A stretch of 64,000 bases of DNA, taken from contig NZ_JAWUEL010000011.1 in the NCBI RefSeq assembly GCF_034119425.1, forward strand, positions 1 through 64,000, read 5' to 3'. The translations under genes and the position numbers were made by a program. This stretch comes from Actinotignum schaalii_C (GTDB lineage: Bacteria; Actinomycetota; Actinomycetes; Actinomycetales; Actinomycetaceae). The notes beneath the pieces were generated by a model. It was not told where the DNA came from. It ran no database searches and saw nothing but the letters and a program-made list of their open reading frames with translations. Positions 53,647 through 62,577 of this stretch are shown here, one piece after another (the first letter of the stretch is position 1; every line of letters begins with the position of its first letter).

Positions 53647-54495
53647 ATGGCTTTTGAACAAATTACCGACGTGGTTGCTTTCCACGCCGAAGGTCCGGTG
53701 TGGTCGGAGAGCTGGGGCGGGTTGCGTTTCGTGGATATGCTCGCCGGCGATCTGCTTACCCTGCGTAGCGATGGCGGGGTGGATCGCCTGGCCACCGGCT
53801 CAAAAATCGCGGCATTTGTACGCCCGCGCGCGGGCGGAGGTTACGTCGTCGCCACCGAACGCGGCCTGGCTCTGGCCGATACCGCCTCGGCCACCCCGCG
53901 CCCGGCCGCAACGCTGTGGAACAGCCCGGCCTACCGCATGAACGAAGGCACCGCGGACCCGTGGGGCTACCTCTACGCCGGTTCCATGCCCTACATCCGC
54001 GATGCCACCACCCGCGGCACCGCGCGCCTCTACCGTATTTCACCCACTCTCGAGGTCAGCATAGTTTTGGATACGGTCACCACCTCGAACGGCATCGGTT
54101 TTTCGCCTGACTGCACCCGCGCCTATTACATCGACACGTCCACGCGCGCGATTTCTGTTTTTGAGGTCGACGACGCAGGCGGCCTCCACCACCGCAGCGA
54201 CTTCCACCACGTGGAAGGCGCGAGTCCGGACGGGCTGACCGTGGACAGCGAAGGGAATGTGTGGGTGGCCCTCAACCGGGCCGGAATCATCCGGGTGCTC
54301 GATCTGAGCGGCCAGGTCGTGCAGGAGTATCAGCTCCCGGTCACCGGGACCACCGCGGTAACCCTGGGCGGGGAGGACGGCAAGGATGTTTTCGTGACCG
54401 TCTCCCGCGAAAATGATGATTCGCGGGGCGCCGGGGCGCTGTGGTGGATGGACGGGCCGGTAGCCGGCCAGCCTACCTTAGCTTTTGCTGGATAA
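53647..54495 (+). CDS. SMP-30/gluconolactonase family protein
   Basis: This 282-residue six-bladed propeller belongs to the SMP-30/gluconolaconase/LRE-like family that opens sugar-acid lactones with a metal ion. Metal-site segments are EGPVWSES (about 14), RMNEGTADPWGYLYAGSM, TSNGIGFSPD and GASPDGLTVDSEGNVWVAL. The second usually reads NDG; here it is NEG. The ATG at 53647 has GGAG only three bases away. Its stop overlaps the convergent GntR gene by 23 bases. Confidence 0.85.
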   Translation: MAFEQITDVVAFHAEGPVWSESWGGLRFVDMLAGDLLTLRSDGGVDRLATGSKIAAFVRPRAGGGYVVATERGLALADTASATPRPAATLWNSPAYRMNEGTADPWGYLYAGSMPYIRDATTRGTARLYRISPTLEVSIVLDTVTTSNGIGFSPDCTRAYYIDTSTRAISVFEVDDAGGLHHRSDFHHVEGASPDGLTVDSEGNVWVALNRAGIIRVLDLSGQVVQEYQLPVTGTTAVTLGGEDGKDVFVTVSRENDDSRGAGALWWMDGPVAGQPTLAFAG

Positions 54496-55168
54496 CCCCG
54501 CCGGTACGCGAAAGCACCGCGCCTTCCTCCACCCGGAGCCGAGCCTGGCGCGCCCGTTGCACAGCACGCAGTGCTTCCCAGGCGCTTTCCTGCCCGAGCA
54601 AAACCGCGTCAATCAGCTGATCTTGAGCCTGGGCCACGGCGGTATCCGCCGCGTGGTTAACATCTGCGCGATGGGCAGCAGCGCCGCTGCTCTGAGCGCG
54701 GCCCCCTTCAGATTCAACACGGCTAGCAGCAGCGCAGCTGGCCGCGTATAACATGGTGTGGAAAGTGAGTGGGCGGTGGAGTAATTCCAGGCGTTTGGAA
54801 CCGCAAACTTCCACCAGGGTGTGGAGCACCCGGCTGGGCTGTTCCCCGCGGACCGCGCGCAGCGGGCGCAGGTCCGGATGACCGGTCATAATCCGCGCCA
54901 GCGCGAGGGACTCACTAATATCGAGGAGCGCCACGATCTCCGGAATCTCGGAGCTGCTCACGGTAACGACCCGCGGGTGCTTGCGTGCTTCACGCTCCAC
55001 TAATCCATCCGCGATAAGCGATTCCACCGCGATGCGTGCGGTGGAACGCGCCACCGAATACTCCTCCGCAATCGCGGCTTCGGCCAGGCGCTCCCCCGGC
55101 GCGATATTTCCGGAAAGGATGCGTTCGCGCAGGTGGTCGGCCAAATCATCGGCAAGCCGACGAGCCAT
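54473..55168 (-). CDS. GntR family regulator (FadR subgroup)
   Basis: This 231-residue regulator has an N-terminal winged helix (ADDLADHLRERILSGNIAPG, RLAEAAIAEEYSVARSTARI) and an all-helical FadR-type ligand domain. It binds DNA as a dimer and responds to a small acid. The ATG at 55168 has AAGGAG. The palindrome 55232-55248 lies 64 bases upstream and is the probable operator, shared with the divergent MFS gene. Confidence 0.88.
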   Translation of the reverse strand: MARRLADDLADHLRERILSGNIAPGERLAEAAIAEEYSVARSTARIAVESLIADGLVEREARKHPRVVTVSSSEIPEIVALLDISESLALARIMTGHPDLRPLRAVRGEQPSRVLHTLVEVCGSKRLELLHRPLTFHTMLYAASCAAASRVESEGGRAQSSGAAAHRADVNHAADTAVAQAQDQLIDAVLLGQESAWEALRAVQRARQARLRVEEGAVLSRTGGVIQQKLR

Positions 55169-55231
55169 AAGCGCTCCTTTCCATCGCGGGATCACGAGCG
55201 GGTGAGTACCCGCTCTCGCCTTATCCTAGGT

Positions 55232-55248
55232 AAACTGACTGTCAGTTT
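55232..55248. promoter_or_regulatory. GntR operator copy 1
   Basis: AAACTGACTGTCAGTTT is a perfect palindrome with a single central base, between gntR and the first MFS gene. A copy matching 14 of 17 positions occurs at 58105-58121. Confidence 0.8.
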
Positions 55249-55350
55249 CCACTGTGATTTTACGCCATCGCGTGAGCAAGGTGACGGCGGGTGGGCAAGG
55301 TCGCCCGCGCGGGTAACTCGCCTCCAGCTGAGGCACCAGAAGGAGGAATC

Positions 55351-56634
55351 ATGGCCGCCACGCGGTTCCCGCCGGGTCCACCCCCGGCCCCGGATTACTA
55401 CCGCTGGCGCGCCCATGTCTTCCTCGTTGTCTATATCGGCTATGTATTTGCCTATACCACCCGAAATAACCTCAAAGTGGTCTCCGCTCGCTTCGTGGAG
55501 GAAGAAGGCTGGTCCCTCTACCAGGTCGGCTTTGTGCTCAGCGCTTTCACCCTCGCTTACGGTGCCGGGAAAATCATTTTCGGAATGGTGGCGGACCGCG
55601 TCTCCCTGCGCCGCCTTTTTGGCGGTGCGCTTATTATTTCCGGAATCCTGTGCATCCTCACAGGTATTCCCAGCTCAGCCCGCGCTATCGCAACCCTGAC
55701 TTTCGCGAACGGGCTGGTGCAATCAGCCCTCGCCCCGGCCGCCCTGGTGCTCCTGGGTGCCTGGTACCCCAATTCTTCGCGCGGTTCGCGAGTGGCGATC
55801 TGGAATACTTCCCAGAACCTCGGGGCCGCTCTCCTCCCGCTGCTCGCCGGGGCCTTCACCGGCTGGAGCCTGGCCCGTTTCCATATTTTCCTTATCCCGG
55901 GCCTGCTCACTATCGCGGTGGGTATCTGGGCCTACCGCACCGGCGCCGACCGCCCCTGGCGCCAGGGCCTGCCCACCCTCACCATGCTTTTCGGCCCGGC
56001 CGGCACCCCGCAACTGAGCACCCGCGCGGATGGCTACTGGCCCACGGTGGTGCGGGCAGTGCTCACCAACCGCTGGATCCTCACGCTCGTGGGCATTAAT
56101 ACCCTGCTCTACTGCATCCGCTTCGGCGTGATCAACTGGGTGGTTATTTTCGCCGCCGCCCACACCGCCGGCCGCACCGGGGAAATCGCGCTCGCGGGCG
56201 CGGAGCTGGCCGCAATCCCGGCCTCTTTCGCTTTCGGGGCTTATGCGGCACGCCACCCTAACCGGGCTTCCTCCGCCGCTATGAAATCAATGCTGGCCCT
56301 GGCCGTGGCGCTCGCAGCCTGGCCCCACCTGGCTTTTAGCAGTTCTTCGGTGGCTGGGGCACTGTTGCTCGGCGCCCTCATCTACGGGCCCCAGGTGAGT
56401 ATTAATATGCTCACCCTCTCCCTGGTTCCCGATAATGTGGCGGGCGCAGCCACCGGGGTGGTGGGGGCGGCGGGCTACCTGGCCGGTGAAACCCTCGCGA
56501 ATTTCCTTATCCCCCACCTGGTGACCGGCTACGGCTGGACGGTGGCCTACACCAGCCTCGCTCTGACCGCCCTCATCTGCGCGGCAGGATACGCAAGTTT
56601 GCGCGGCCCGGAAATGCGCAGCCTGCGTTATTAA
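55351..56634 (+). CDS. Organophosphate-antiporter-type MFS transporter 1
   Basis: This 427-residue protein has about 12 helices and looks like the OPA branch of the major facilitator superfamily (UhpT/GlpT/PgtP group), with the start YIGYVFAYTTRNNLKVVSAR and the loop GMVADRVSLRR. Such proteins swap sugar phosphates, glycerol 3-phosphate or phosphoglycerate for phosphate. AGGAGG lies four bases before the ATG. It is divergent from gntR and convergent with a related transporter. Confidence 0.85.
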   Translation: MAATRFPPGPPPAPDYYRWRAHVFLVVYIGYVFAYTTRNNLKVVSARFVEEEGWSLYQVGFVLSAFTLAYGAGKIIFGMVADRVSLRRLFGGALIISGILCILTGIPSSARAIATLTFANGLVQSALAPAALVLLGAWYPNSSRGSRVAIWNTSQNLGAALLPLLAGAFTGWSLARFHIFLIPGLLTIAVGIWAYRTGADRPWRQGLPTLTMLFGPAGTPQLSTRADGYWPTVVRAVLTNRWILTLVGINTLLYCIRFGVINWVVIFAAAHTAGRTGEIALAGAELAAIPASFAFGAYAARHPNRASSAAMKSMLALAVALAAWPHLAFSSSSVAGALLLGALIYGPQVSINMLTLSLVPDNVAGAATGVVGAAGYLAGETLANFLIPHLVTGYGWTVAYTSLALTALICAAGYASLRGPEMRSLRY

Positions 56635-56636
56635 GA

Positions 56637-56712
56637 ACGACGACGCAGCTAGATGGCTGCCAGCACCCCCGCGCGGGGCCCGAATCCTCGGGCCCCGCGC
56701 CGGCGTCGTCGT
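56637..56712. terminator. Nested bidirectional terminator
   Basis: An inner perfect 13-bp stem (GCGCGGGGCCCGA at 56671-56683 against 56688-56700, ATCC loop) lies within an outer perfect 10-bp pair (ACGACGACGC at 56637 and GCGTCGTCGT at 56703). It separates the two convergent MFS genes. Confidence 0.75.
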
Positions 56713-56732
56713 ACATTATGCTGCGGTAACTA

Positions 56733-58085
56733 TTAGGCCTGCACCACAGCCTGTTCGCGCCGCGAAAGCGAGAGATACATAACGCCGGCCGCTACCGCGA
56801 TCCCGGCGAGCAGCGTGAAGGACGCCGCCCAGGAGAAGCGTTCGGCGAGGATCGGCATAATGAGGTTCGCGCCCATTTCGCCGACGATGTAACCGAAGAG
56901 CCCCACGAAACCGACCGCCACCCCGGCCGCCTTGAGCGGCACGAAGTTGAGGGTGAGGATATTGACGATCAACTGCGGGCCGTAAATGAGTGCCCCCATA
57001 AGCCCAGAAACAATGAGGAGCACCACGTAATTGTCGTTGCCCATGTAGACCCAGATAAGGCCAGCCAGGCACAGCAGCCCGAGGAAGCCCACCACGGACT
57101 GACGGTTGGGAAGCTTGACGGAAATCCAAGCGAAGAGGAAGGATCCGGGAATGGCGATCCATTCCAGCACCGAGAAGGCGGTGGAGTACTGGGCTTCCGT
57201 GAAGCCCATTTCGGTGCCGAGGAAGGCCGGCATCCAGTTGAGCACCCCGAACCGCAGGAAGTAGAGCGCGGCGTTGATAAAAGCCACAGTGAGGACCAGC
57301 GGGGAGGTGAAAACGAAACGCACGAGGATATGCCAGTAGCTTTCGTCGGGAGTTTCGTCCGTATTCGGTTCGCCGGCCCGCCCGTAGATCTGGCGCAGGG
57401 TGGGCATGCCTTCGGCTTCGGGGCGATCCCCGCCGTACTTCCAGAAGAAAATAGATAGGCCGAAGACGACCAGGCCCGGGCCCCAGAAGGCAATCGCCCC
57501 GCCGCTCGGCCCGCCCAGGGCCAGCAGCCAGGTGATCATGAGGGGTAGCAGCGCCCCACCCAGGTTCTGCGAAGTATTCCAGATCGCGATACCGGAACCG
57601 CGGGTTTTATTCGGGTACCAATTCGCGATCATCGCCATGGACGAGGGCGCCAGCGCCCCCTGCGCGCAGCCGAGCAGGAACATGAGTACCGCGAGCAGGT
57701 AGAAGTTCGTGGTAAAACCGATGGCGATGCACAGCACCGCGGAAAGTCCCAGGCAGCCGGCAAAAATACGGCGCAGGGAGACGCGGTCGGAAAGCATCCC
57801 CATGAAGAATTTCCCGAAGCCGTAGGTGATGGTGAACATGGTAAGCACCAGGCCGATTTGCGGCAGGCTCCAGTCGTTCTCCAGGCGCAGGGCTTCGGAG
57901 CGGAGTTTGAAATTATTGCGAACCAGGTACGCGCACACGTACCCGAGGTAGGCCACGAAGAACACCATGCCGCGGCGCTTGAGGTACTGCGCGAAAGTGT
58001 CCGGGTGCGCGGCAGCGAATTGCGCGCTGGTATCCTCAGATTCGGCGGCGGGCCTGCCCTGCCGCGTTTCCTCATGTGATGACAT
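56733..58085 (-). CDS. Organophosphate-antiporter-type MFS transporter 2
   Basis: This 450-residue protein is a paralogue of the first transporter (YLGYVCAYLVRNNFKLRSEAL, GMLSDRVSLRRIF) with 12 helices. It is likely to carry a related phosphorylated or carboxylic substrate. The ATG at 58085 follows AAGGAGG with seven bases of spacing; a GTG one codon before is less likely. A GntR operator copy lies 20-36 bases upstream, so both transporters should share control. Confidence 0.86.
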   Translation of the reverse strand: MSSHEETRQGRPAAESEDTSAQFAAAHPDTFAQYLKRRGMVFFVAYLGYVCAYLVRNNFKLRSEALRLENDWSLPQIGLVLTMFTITYGFGKFFMGMLSDRVSLRRIFAGCLGLSAVLCIAIGFTTNFYLLAVLMFLLGCAQGALAPSSMAMIANWYPNKTRGSGIAIWNTSQNLGGALLPLMITWLLALGGPSGGAIAFWGPGLVVFGLSIFFWKYGGDRPEAEGMPTLRQIYGRAGEPNTDETPDESYWHILVRFVFTSPLVLTVAFINAALYFLRFGVLNWMPAFLGTEMGFTEAQYSTAFSVLEWIAIPGSFLFAWISVKLPNRQSVVGFLGLLCLAGLIWVYMGNDNYVVLLIVSGLMGALIYGPQLIVNILTLNFVPLKAAGVAVGFVGLFGYIVGEMGANLIMPILAERFSWAASFTLLAGIAVAAGVMYLSLSRREQAVVQA

Positions 58086-58104
58086 CACTACTCCTCCTTG
58101 AGCT

Positions 58105-58121
58105 GAACTGTATGTCAGTTT
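58105..58121. promoter_or_regulatory. GntR operator copy 2
   Basis: GAACTGTATGTCAGTTT matches 14 of 17 positions of the palindrome at 55232, including the whole GTCAGTTT half. It lies directly before the ribosome site of the second MFS gene. Confidence 0.7.
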
Positions 58122-58193
58122 AAGGAGTGTAGCGCACTATTGCCGCCGGGTGGTAGTCCCGGGCTCTTGTTTATTGGAGGAATCGTGGCGTAC

Positions 58194-59132
58194 TTAGGCT
58201 TCCCGGTTAATAAACTCCCCTCCGTCGCGCAGCGCCCGCACATTGGCGAGGATGAGTTCCTCGGCGCCCACGGGCCGCCCGCCGGCCGTGTGCGGGGTAA
58301 TAATCGTGGCCAGATCCCACAGCGGCGAATCCGCGGGGAGCGGCTCGGTGGCGGTCACGTCCAGGCCGGCACCCGCGATTTTTCCTTCGCGCAGCGCGGC
58401 AGCCAGATCATCTTCATTCACCGTTTTTCCGCGCCCCACATTAACGACGACGGCGTGATTGGGCAGGGCCGCAAAGACGCTCGCATCCACCACGTTGGCG
58501 GTGGCCTCAGTGGCGGGGAGGATAAGAATGAGGACATCGGTATCGGCCAGGATCTCATCGCGCTGGGCGAGGTTAGCGCCGTCGTACACCTCAACATCTC
58601 CCTCGGTGCGCCGGGAGGTGGCCAGGCCGCGCACCTGCGCCCCGAAAACTTTGAGCATCCCGGCCAGGTGGCGCCCGATATGCCCGTAACCCCAGATGGT
58701 TACCTTCGCGCCAAGCAGGCTGGTCAGGCGCCCGCCGGGGCGCAGCTCAGTGAAGAAGATGCGATCGCGGGACCAGCGGTGGTTGCGCTGTTCTTCGGTG
58801 GCGATACGCAGGTCCCGCACCAGGTAGAGCGCGAGCGCGATGGCGTGTTCGGATACGGTGGCGTCATGCAGGCCGTTCGCGGTGGCGAGGATGACTCCGG
58901 CGGGCGGGTTGGTGGCGTGCAGGCTTTCCGCGCCGGCCATCATGCCCTGAAGGAGTTTGAGATGCGGAAGCTGGGCCACGTGCTCAGCCGCACGGGGATC
59001 TAACCAGACCACGAGAGCCGCAGCGTCACGGTGTTCTTCCGGGATGGGTGCGTTCACATCAAAAGTCACCCAGGTGATGCCCGCTTCGGGCGGGAGGGAA
59101 AGAGCAAAGCTATTGGGGAGCAGTACTTTCAT
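58194..59132 (-). CDS. D-isomer-specific 2-hydroxyacid dehydrogenase
   Basis: This 312-residue NAD(P)-dependent enzyme interconverts 2-oxo acids and 2-hydroxy acids. The Rossmann motif is IWGYGHIG (about 143), the catalytic Arg is in VNVGRGKTVNE, Glu in TEPLP and His in ITPHTAGG (about 279). It lies upstream of, and on the same strand as, MFS transporter 2, and could form a metabolic unit with it. The exact substrate is unknown. Confidence 0.88.
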   Translation of the reverse strand: MKVLLPNSFALSLPPEAGITWVTFDVNAPIPEEHRDAAALVVWLDPRAAEHVAQLPHLKLLQGMMAGAESLHATNPPAGVILATANGLHDATVSEHAIALALYLVRDLRIATEEQRNHRWSRDRIFFTELRPGGRLTSLLGAKVTIWGYGHIGRHLAGMLKVFGAQVRGLATSRRTEGDVEVYDGANLAQRDEILADTDVLILILPATEATANVVDASVFAALPNHAVVVNVGRGKTVNEDDLAAALREGKIAGAGLDVTATEPLPADSPLWDLATIITPHTAGGRPVGAEELILANVRALRDGGEFINREA

Positions 59133-59161
59133 GGCTTTAGCCTAGCCCGCCGTGCTCCTAC

Positions 59162-60658
59162 CTAGAAGCGGATGGCGTCAATAGGTTTGATGCGCAGCGC
59201 CATGGTGGCCGGAATAATCCCGCAAAGTGCTCCCACTCCGGCGGAGATCGCCAGGCCAATAAAAGCGGCCAGTACCGGGTACCCCACGCTATCCACCGCG
59301 AAAGGCAGATCGAGCCACCGGGCTAGGGGCGCGGTGCGGATGGTGATAATCGAGGCGATGACCCCGATGAAACCGGCCGCCGTCGTCGCCACCACGGATT
59401 CCAGGAATACCGAGGTGAAGATACGGCGCGCGGAGGCGCCCATCGCGCGGCGGATCCCCATTTCCCGCACCCGCTGTTTCATCGTGACGATGGAGACGGT
59501 GAGCAGTCCCAGGGCACCCACCAGGATCACGATCCCGCCGATGGCCGCGATAATCGCGGTGACCTGGCGTTCGGTGGATTCCTGGCCGCGCATCTGACTT
59601 TCGATGAATTGGCCTTCAACCTGGTAGTTCTTACCCAGGCGGCCCTGGAGTACGGAAACGAGGACCTTCTGGGCTTCCGCTTCTTCCCCGCGGGGCACCA
59701 GCACCGAAACTGTGGCGGAATCCATGGGAGATAGCTGGGCCATCGCGGCGGCGGCCATGCTCTCATAAGGCACGTGCAGGCGCGGGCTGTCCCAGCGTGA
59801 ACGGTCCGCGACCACCCCGACTACCGTCATCCGCACCCCGGTGGGTCCGGATAGCGCGATCTGCGGGTAGCTGGCCAGCGAAGGCTCACCCATCTCTTTG
59901 TAGAGCATTTCGTTAACGACGGCAGGGTTCATGAGGCGTTCGCCATCCGCTTCGGTCAGCCACCGCCCGCGGATAAGCTGCACATCGAAGAGAGGGCCGT
60001 AGGCCGGATCCACCGCGAGCATTTCGTAACGTGACTCCATCATCCCGTACCCGGGGGTGCCGCCTTCGCCGAACTCGGTACTAGCGGAACCATCCCCCAC
60101 GGCTTCGGCACCTGCTACCGCGCCGCCGGTGCTTTCCAACTCGCTACCGGCTTCCGCTCCGGCCATACTTTCCGATTCCCAGCCCTCGAGGTCCTGAATA
60201 TCGCCGGTGCCGCCCGCTCCGGCCAGCACCGGCGGGAAGGCGAGGGACACATAGGAGATGCGCGAGCGCGTCCAATAATTCGCCCCGGCGCTCTCCATAT
60301 ATTCGGCCACGGTGGTGCTGAACATATCCTCGCTGGCCTGGGCGCCTGCCAGGGTACCCAACTGCGCTCCGGTGGGCGGAACCGCGGGATTCGCGTACGG
60401 ATTGGCGTAAGGGTCGGCGTACGGATCGGAGAATTTATCCCCGCCGGTGCTATACACCCCGATATTGACGGTACCGGGTTTGCCATCCCACTGGGCGAGC
60501 TGGTGTTCCCCTGCGGCCCTAATGAGCTGGCCCAGGGCGAGAACAGTTGCCATTGCCCACACCGCGGCCGCAACCCCGACGAGGGAGAGAATAACCCGAC
60601 CGCGATCCACTCGTATTTCTTCCCAGGCTTCGAGCACGGCCCCGAAAATGCGTGTCAT
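59162..60658 (-). CDS. MacB/FtsX-type ABC transporter permease
   Basis: This 498-residue permease has an N-terminal helix, a long extracellular MacB-like domain and three C-terminal helices (VILVGALGLLTVSIVTMKQR, RREMGIRRAMGAS-like coupling motif, and two more). Near residue 80 it has a DPYADPYANPYANP repeat coded by 12-bp units at about 60388-60426. Its ATG overlaps the ATPase stop by four bases. Together with the next two genes it forms a tripartite-type mechanotransmission pump. Confidence 0.88.
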   Translation of the reverse strand: MTRIFGAVLEAWEEIRVDRGRVILSLVGVAAAVWAMATVLALGQLIRAAGEHQLAQWDGKPGTVNIGVYSTGGDKFSDPYADPYANPYANPAVPPTGAQLGTLAGAQASEDMFSTTVAEYMESAGANYWTRSRISYVSLAFPPVLAGAGGTGDIQDLEGWESESMAGAEAGSELESTGGAVAGAEAVGDGSASTEFGEGGTPGYGMMESRYEMLAVDPAYGPLFDVQLIRGRWLTEADGERLMNPAVVNEMLYKEMGEPSLASYPQIALSGPTGVRMTVVGVVADRSRWDSPRLHVPYESMAAAAMAQLSPMDSATVSVLVPRGEEAEAQKVLVSVLQGRLGKNYQVEGQFIESQMRGQESTERQVTAIIAAIGGIVILVGALGLLTVSIVTMKQRVREMGIRRAMGASARRIFTSVFLESVVATTAAGFIGVIASIITIRTAPLARWLDLPFAVDSVGYPVLAAFIGLAISAGVGALCGIIPATMALRIKPIDAIRF

Positions 60659-61338
60659 TTTTCCTCCGGCCAGACGAGCCCATCGTGAATGGTGAAGCGA
60701 CGATCCGCGCGGGCGGCCACTTTCGGATCGTGGGTGATCATAATGAAGGTGGCGTTATTTTCCCGCGCCATACTTTCCATGAGATCCATGACCCTCCCCG
60801 CGGTATCCACATCGAGAGCGCCGGTCGGTTCGTCCGCGAGAAGAACCTGGGGCCGGCGCACGAGTGCCCGGGCGAGGGCCACCCGCTGCTGTTCCCCACC
60901 CGAGAGCTGGGAGGGCATCGCATCCAGGCGATCCCCTAATCCCACCCGATCGAGCATCTGGGCGGCGAGGCTGCGGCGTCGAAAAATAGTGGCGGTATCC
61001 GAATACAACAGGGGCACTTCCACGTTTTGCGCGGCGGTGCGACCGCGGAAAAGATTAAACTGCTGGAAAACGAAACCGAAAAGGGAGCCGCGCAGGTGAG
61101 CGCGCGCCGATTCACTCAGCTCTGCCACATCGCGGCCCTCAAAACGATAGGAACCGGTATCGGGTAGGTCGAGCATCCCGATGATATTGAGGAGGGTGGA
61201 TTTCCCCGTTCCGGACTGGCCCATAATCGCCACGTATTCCCCGCGTTCGATGCGCAGATCCACCCCGCGCAAAATTGGCAGGGGGCGGCCGTTCGGAAGA
61301 GTGACGGTGCGGGTCACCTGCTCAAGCTCTAACATCAC
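60655..61338 (-). CDS. MacB/LolD-type ABC ATP-binding protein
   Basis: This 227-residue ATPase has Walker A GQSGTGKSTLLN (about 40), signature LSGGEQQRVALARAL (about 144), Walker B VLLADEPTGALD and switch His in MITHDPK. It powers the downstream permease. It overlaps the adaptor gene stop by four bases on one side and the permease start by four on the other. Confidence 0.93.
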   Translation of the reverse strand: MMLELEQVTRTVTLPNGRPLPILRGVDLRIERGEYVAIMGQSGTGKSTLLNIIGMLDLPDTGSYRFEGRDVAELSESARAHLRGSLFGFVFQQFNLFRGRTAAQNVEVPLLYSDTATIFRRRSLAAQMLDRVGLGDRLDAMPSQLSGGEQQRVALARALVRRPQVLLADEPTGALDVDTAGRVMDLMESMARENNATFIMITHDPKVAARADRRFTIHDGLVWPEEK

Positions 61339-62357
61339 ATCCCCATCATCGGGTCGGGCGCGGGTTGCGCGGCCGGCACGTACTGGAGGATTTCTTCGCC
61401 TTCTTCCAGCCCGCCGGTGATCTGGATCTGGCGCCCGTCCGTCACCCCGAGCTGCACGGTACGCTTCGTGGGCTTACCGCCGTCCGCCGCGGGCAGGTAA
61501 ACCACGCCCTCGCGGAAGCGCCCCTCCACCGCGCTCACCGGCACGGTCAGCACCCCGGTGGTATTACTCCCCGGAATGGTGAGTTTCGCGGCCGAACCGT
61601 CATACACCTGCTGGTCTGCGGGGATATCGCAGATGAGAGCCGGCTGCACGGTACCGCTGGCGCTATCCAGGCCGCGTGCTTCGGCTTCTTTACCGCTCAG
61701 GCCCGCCCCCGCGCCCGTTTTTTCCGTGACCGTGCGCAAATTGGCGCAGTCGAAAGGCGCCGGGCCGTTCGTGACGGCAAGCTGCCCGGCCGGCGGCAGC
61801 GAGGCCAGCGAGTAAAGCTGTTCGGGTTTCACACTCACCCGCGCGTGGTAGGTGGCCGGGGTAATCGAGCCAATGCTTTCCCCGATAGATACCGGCTGGC
61901 CCACGAGCACATCCACCGCCACGGTGCCACCCACCGGGGCGAGCACATTCACGTAACTCACTTCAATATAGGGCTCACCGGGCACTTCCACCTCGGTACC
62001 GTCCTCAAAAGTTTCCACGGTGGCGGCGGTGGTTTTTTCTTCTTCGTGGCGGATACGTAGCAGCCGGTCGCCTTCATTGACGACGGCGCCCGCTTTGACA
62101 TCAACCACATCCACGGTGCCGTTGGCGGTGGCCCGCACGGGGGTGGCCGGATTACGCATGACGGTGGCATCCAGCGTGAGGGAATTATCGATATCCCCCG
62201 GCATGGCCATTACCGTGGGGATGGTGAAATCCCCCTGGGCCACGAGTTCCGTGGAGGTGCGTTGGTTGGGGAAAAATGCGAACTTCACGAGGGCTGCCGC
62301 GATGATAAGACCGAGCAGGAGTTTGATGACCTGGAAAATGGTGTCAGTTTTCTTCAT
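61335..62357 (-). CDS. MacA-like membrane fusion (adaptor) protein
   Basis: This 340-residue protein has one N-terminal helix (residues 7-25) and then a biotinyl-lipoyl-like domain (ATANGTVDVVDVKAGAVVNEG, VLAPVGGTVAVDVLVGQPV) and beta-barrel regions. In Gram-positive bacteria such adaptors work with MacB-type ABC pumps in exporting peptides or drugs. The ATG at 62357 follows AAGGTG. First gene of the three-gene operon. Confidence 0.85.
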   Translation of the reverse strand: MKKTDTIFQVIKLLLGLIIAAALVKFAFFPNQRTSTELVAQGDFTIPTVMAMPGDIDNSLTLDATVMRNPATPVRATANGTVDVVDVKAGAVVNEGDRLLRIRHEEEKTTAATVETFEDGTEVEVPGEPYIEVSYVNVLAPVGGTVAVDVLVGQPVSIGESIGSITPATYHARVSVKPEQLYSLASLPPAGQLAVTNGPAPFDCANLRTVTEKTGAGAGLSGKEAEARGLDSASGTVQPALICDIPADQQVYDGSAAKLTIPGSNTTGVLTVPVSAVEGRFREGVVYLPAADGGKPTKRTVQLGVTDGRQIQITGGLEEGEEILQYVPAAQPAPDPMMGM

Positions 62358-62509
62358 GGACGGGCACCTTTGCACACGGGAAACAGGGTTCGGCAAGCCG
62401 GGCGTGGCACCGAACTACTTGGAAGATTACCGTGAGCAGGCCCGAAAATAAATAGGAAAGTTCATCACGTTTCTTTTAGTGGGCAACTTACATTCCGCCA
62501 GATGCGCAA

Positions 62510-62571
62510 CCGCGCCGCGGGGGCTGGGCCTCCGCGGCGCGGGCGTCGTCGTACCGAAAAATTGTTTTCGG
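62510..62571 (-). terminator. Terminator hairpins after lysS
   Basis: Two stems follow the lysS stop: a 7-bp stem CCGAAAA/TTTTCGG (62554-62571) and an 11-bp stem CCGCGCCGCGG/CCGCGGCGCGG (62510-62542). The copy of GGCGTCGTCGTAC at 62542-62554 joins them. Confidence 0.6.
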
Positions 62572-62577
62572 GCCGGG

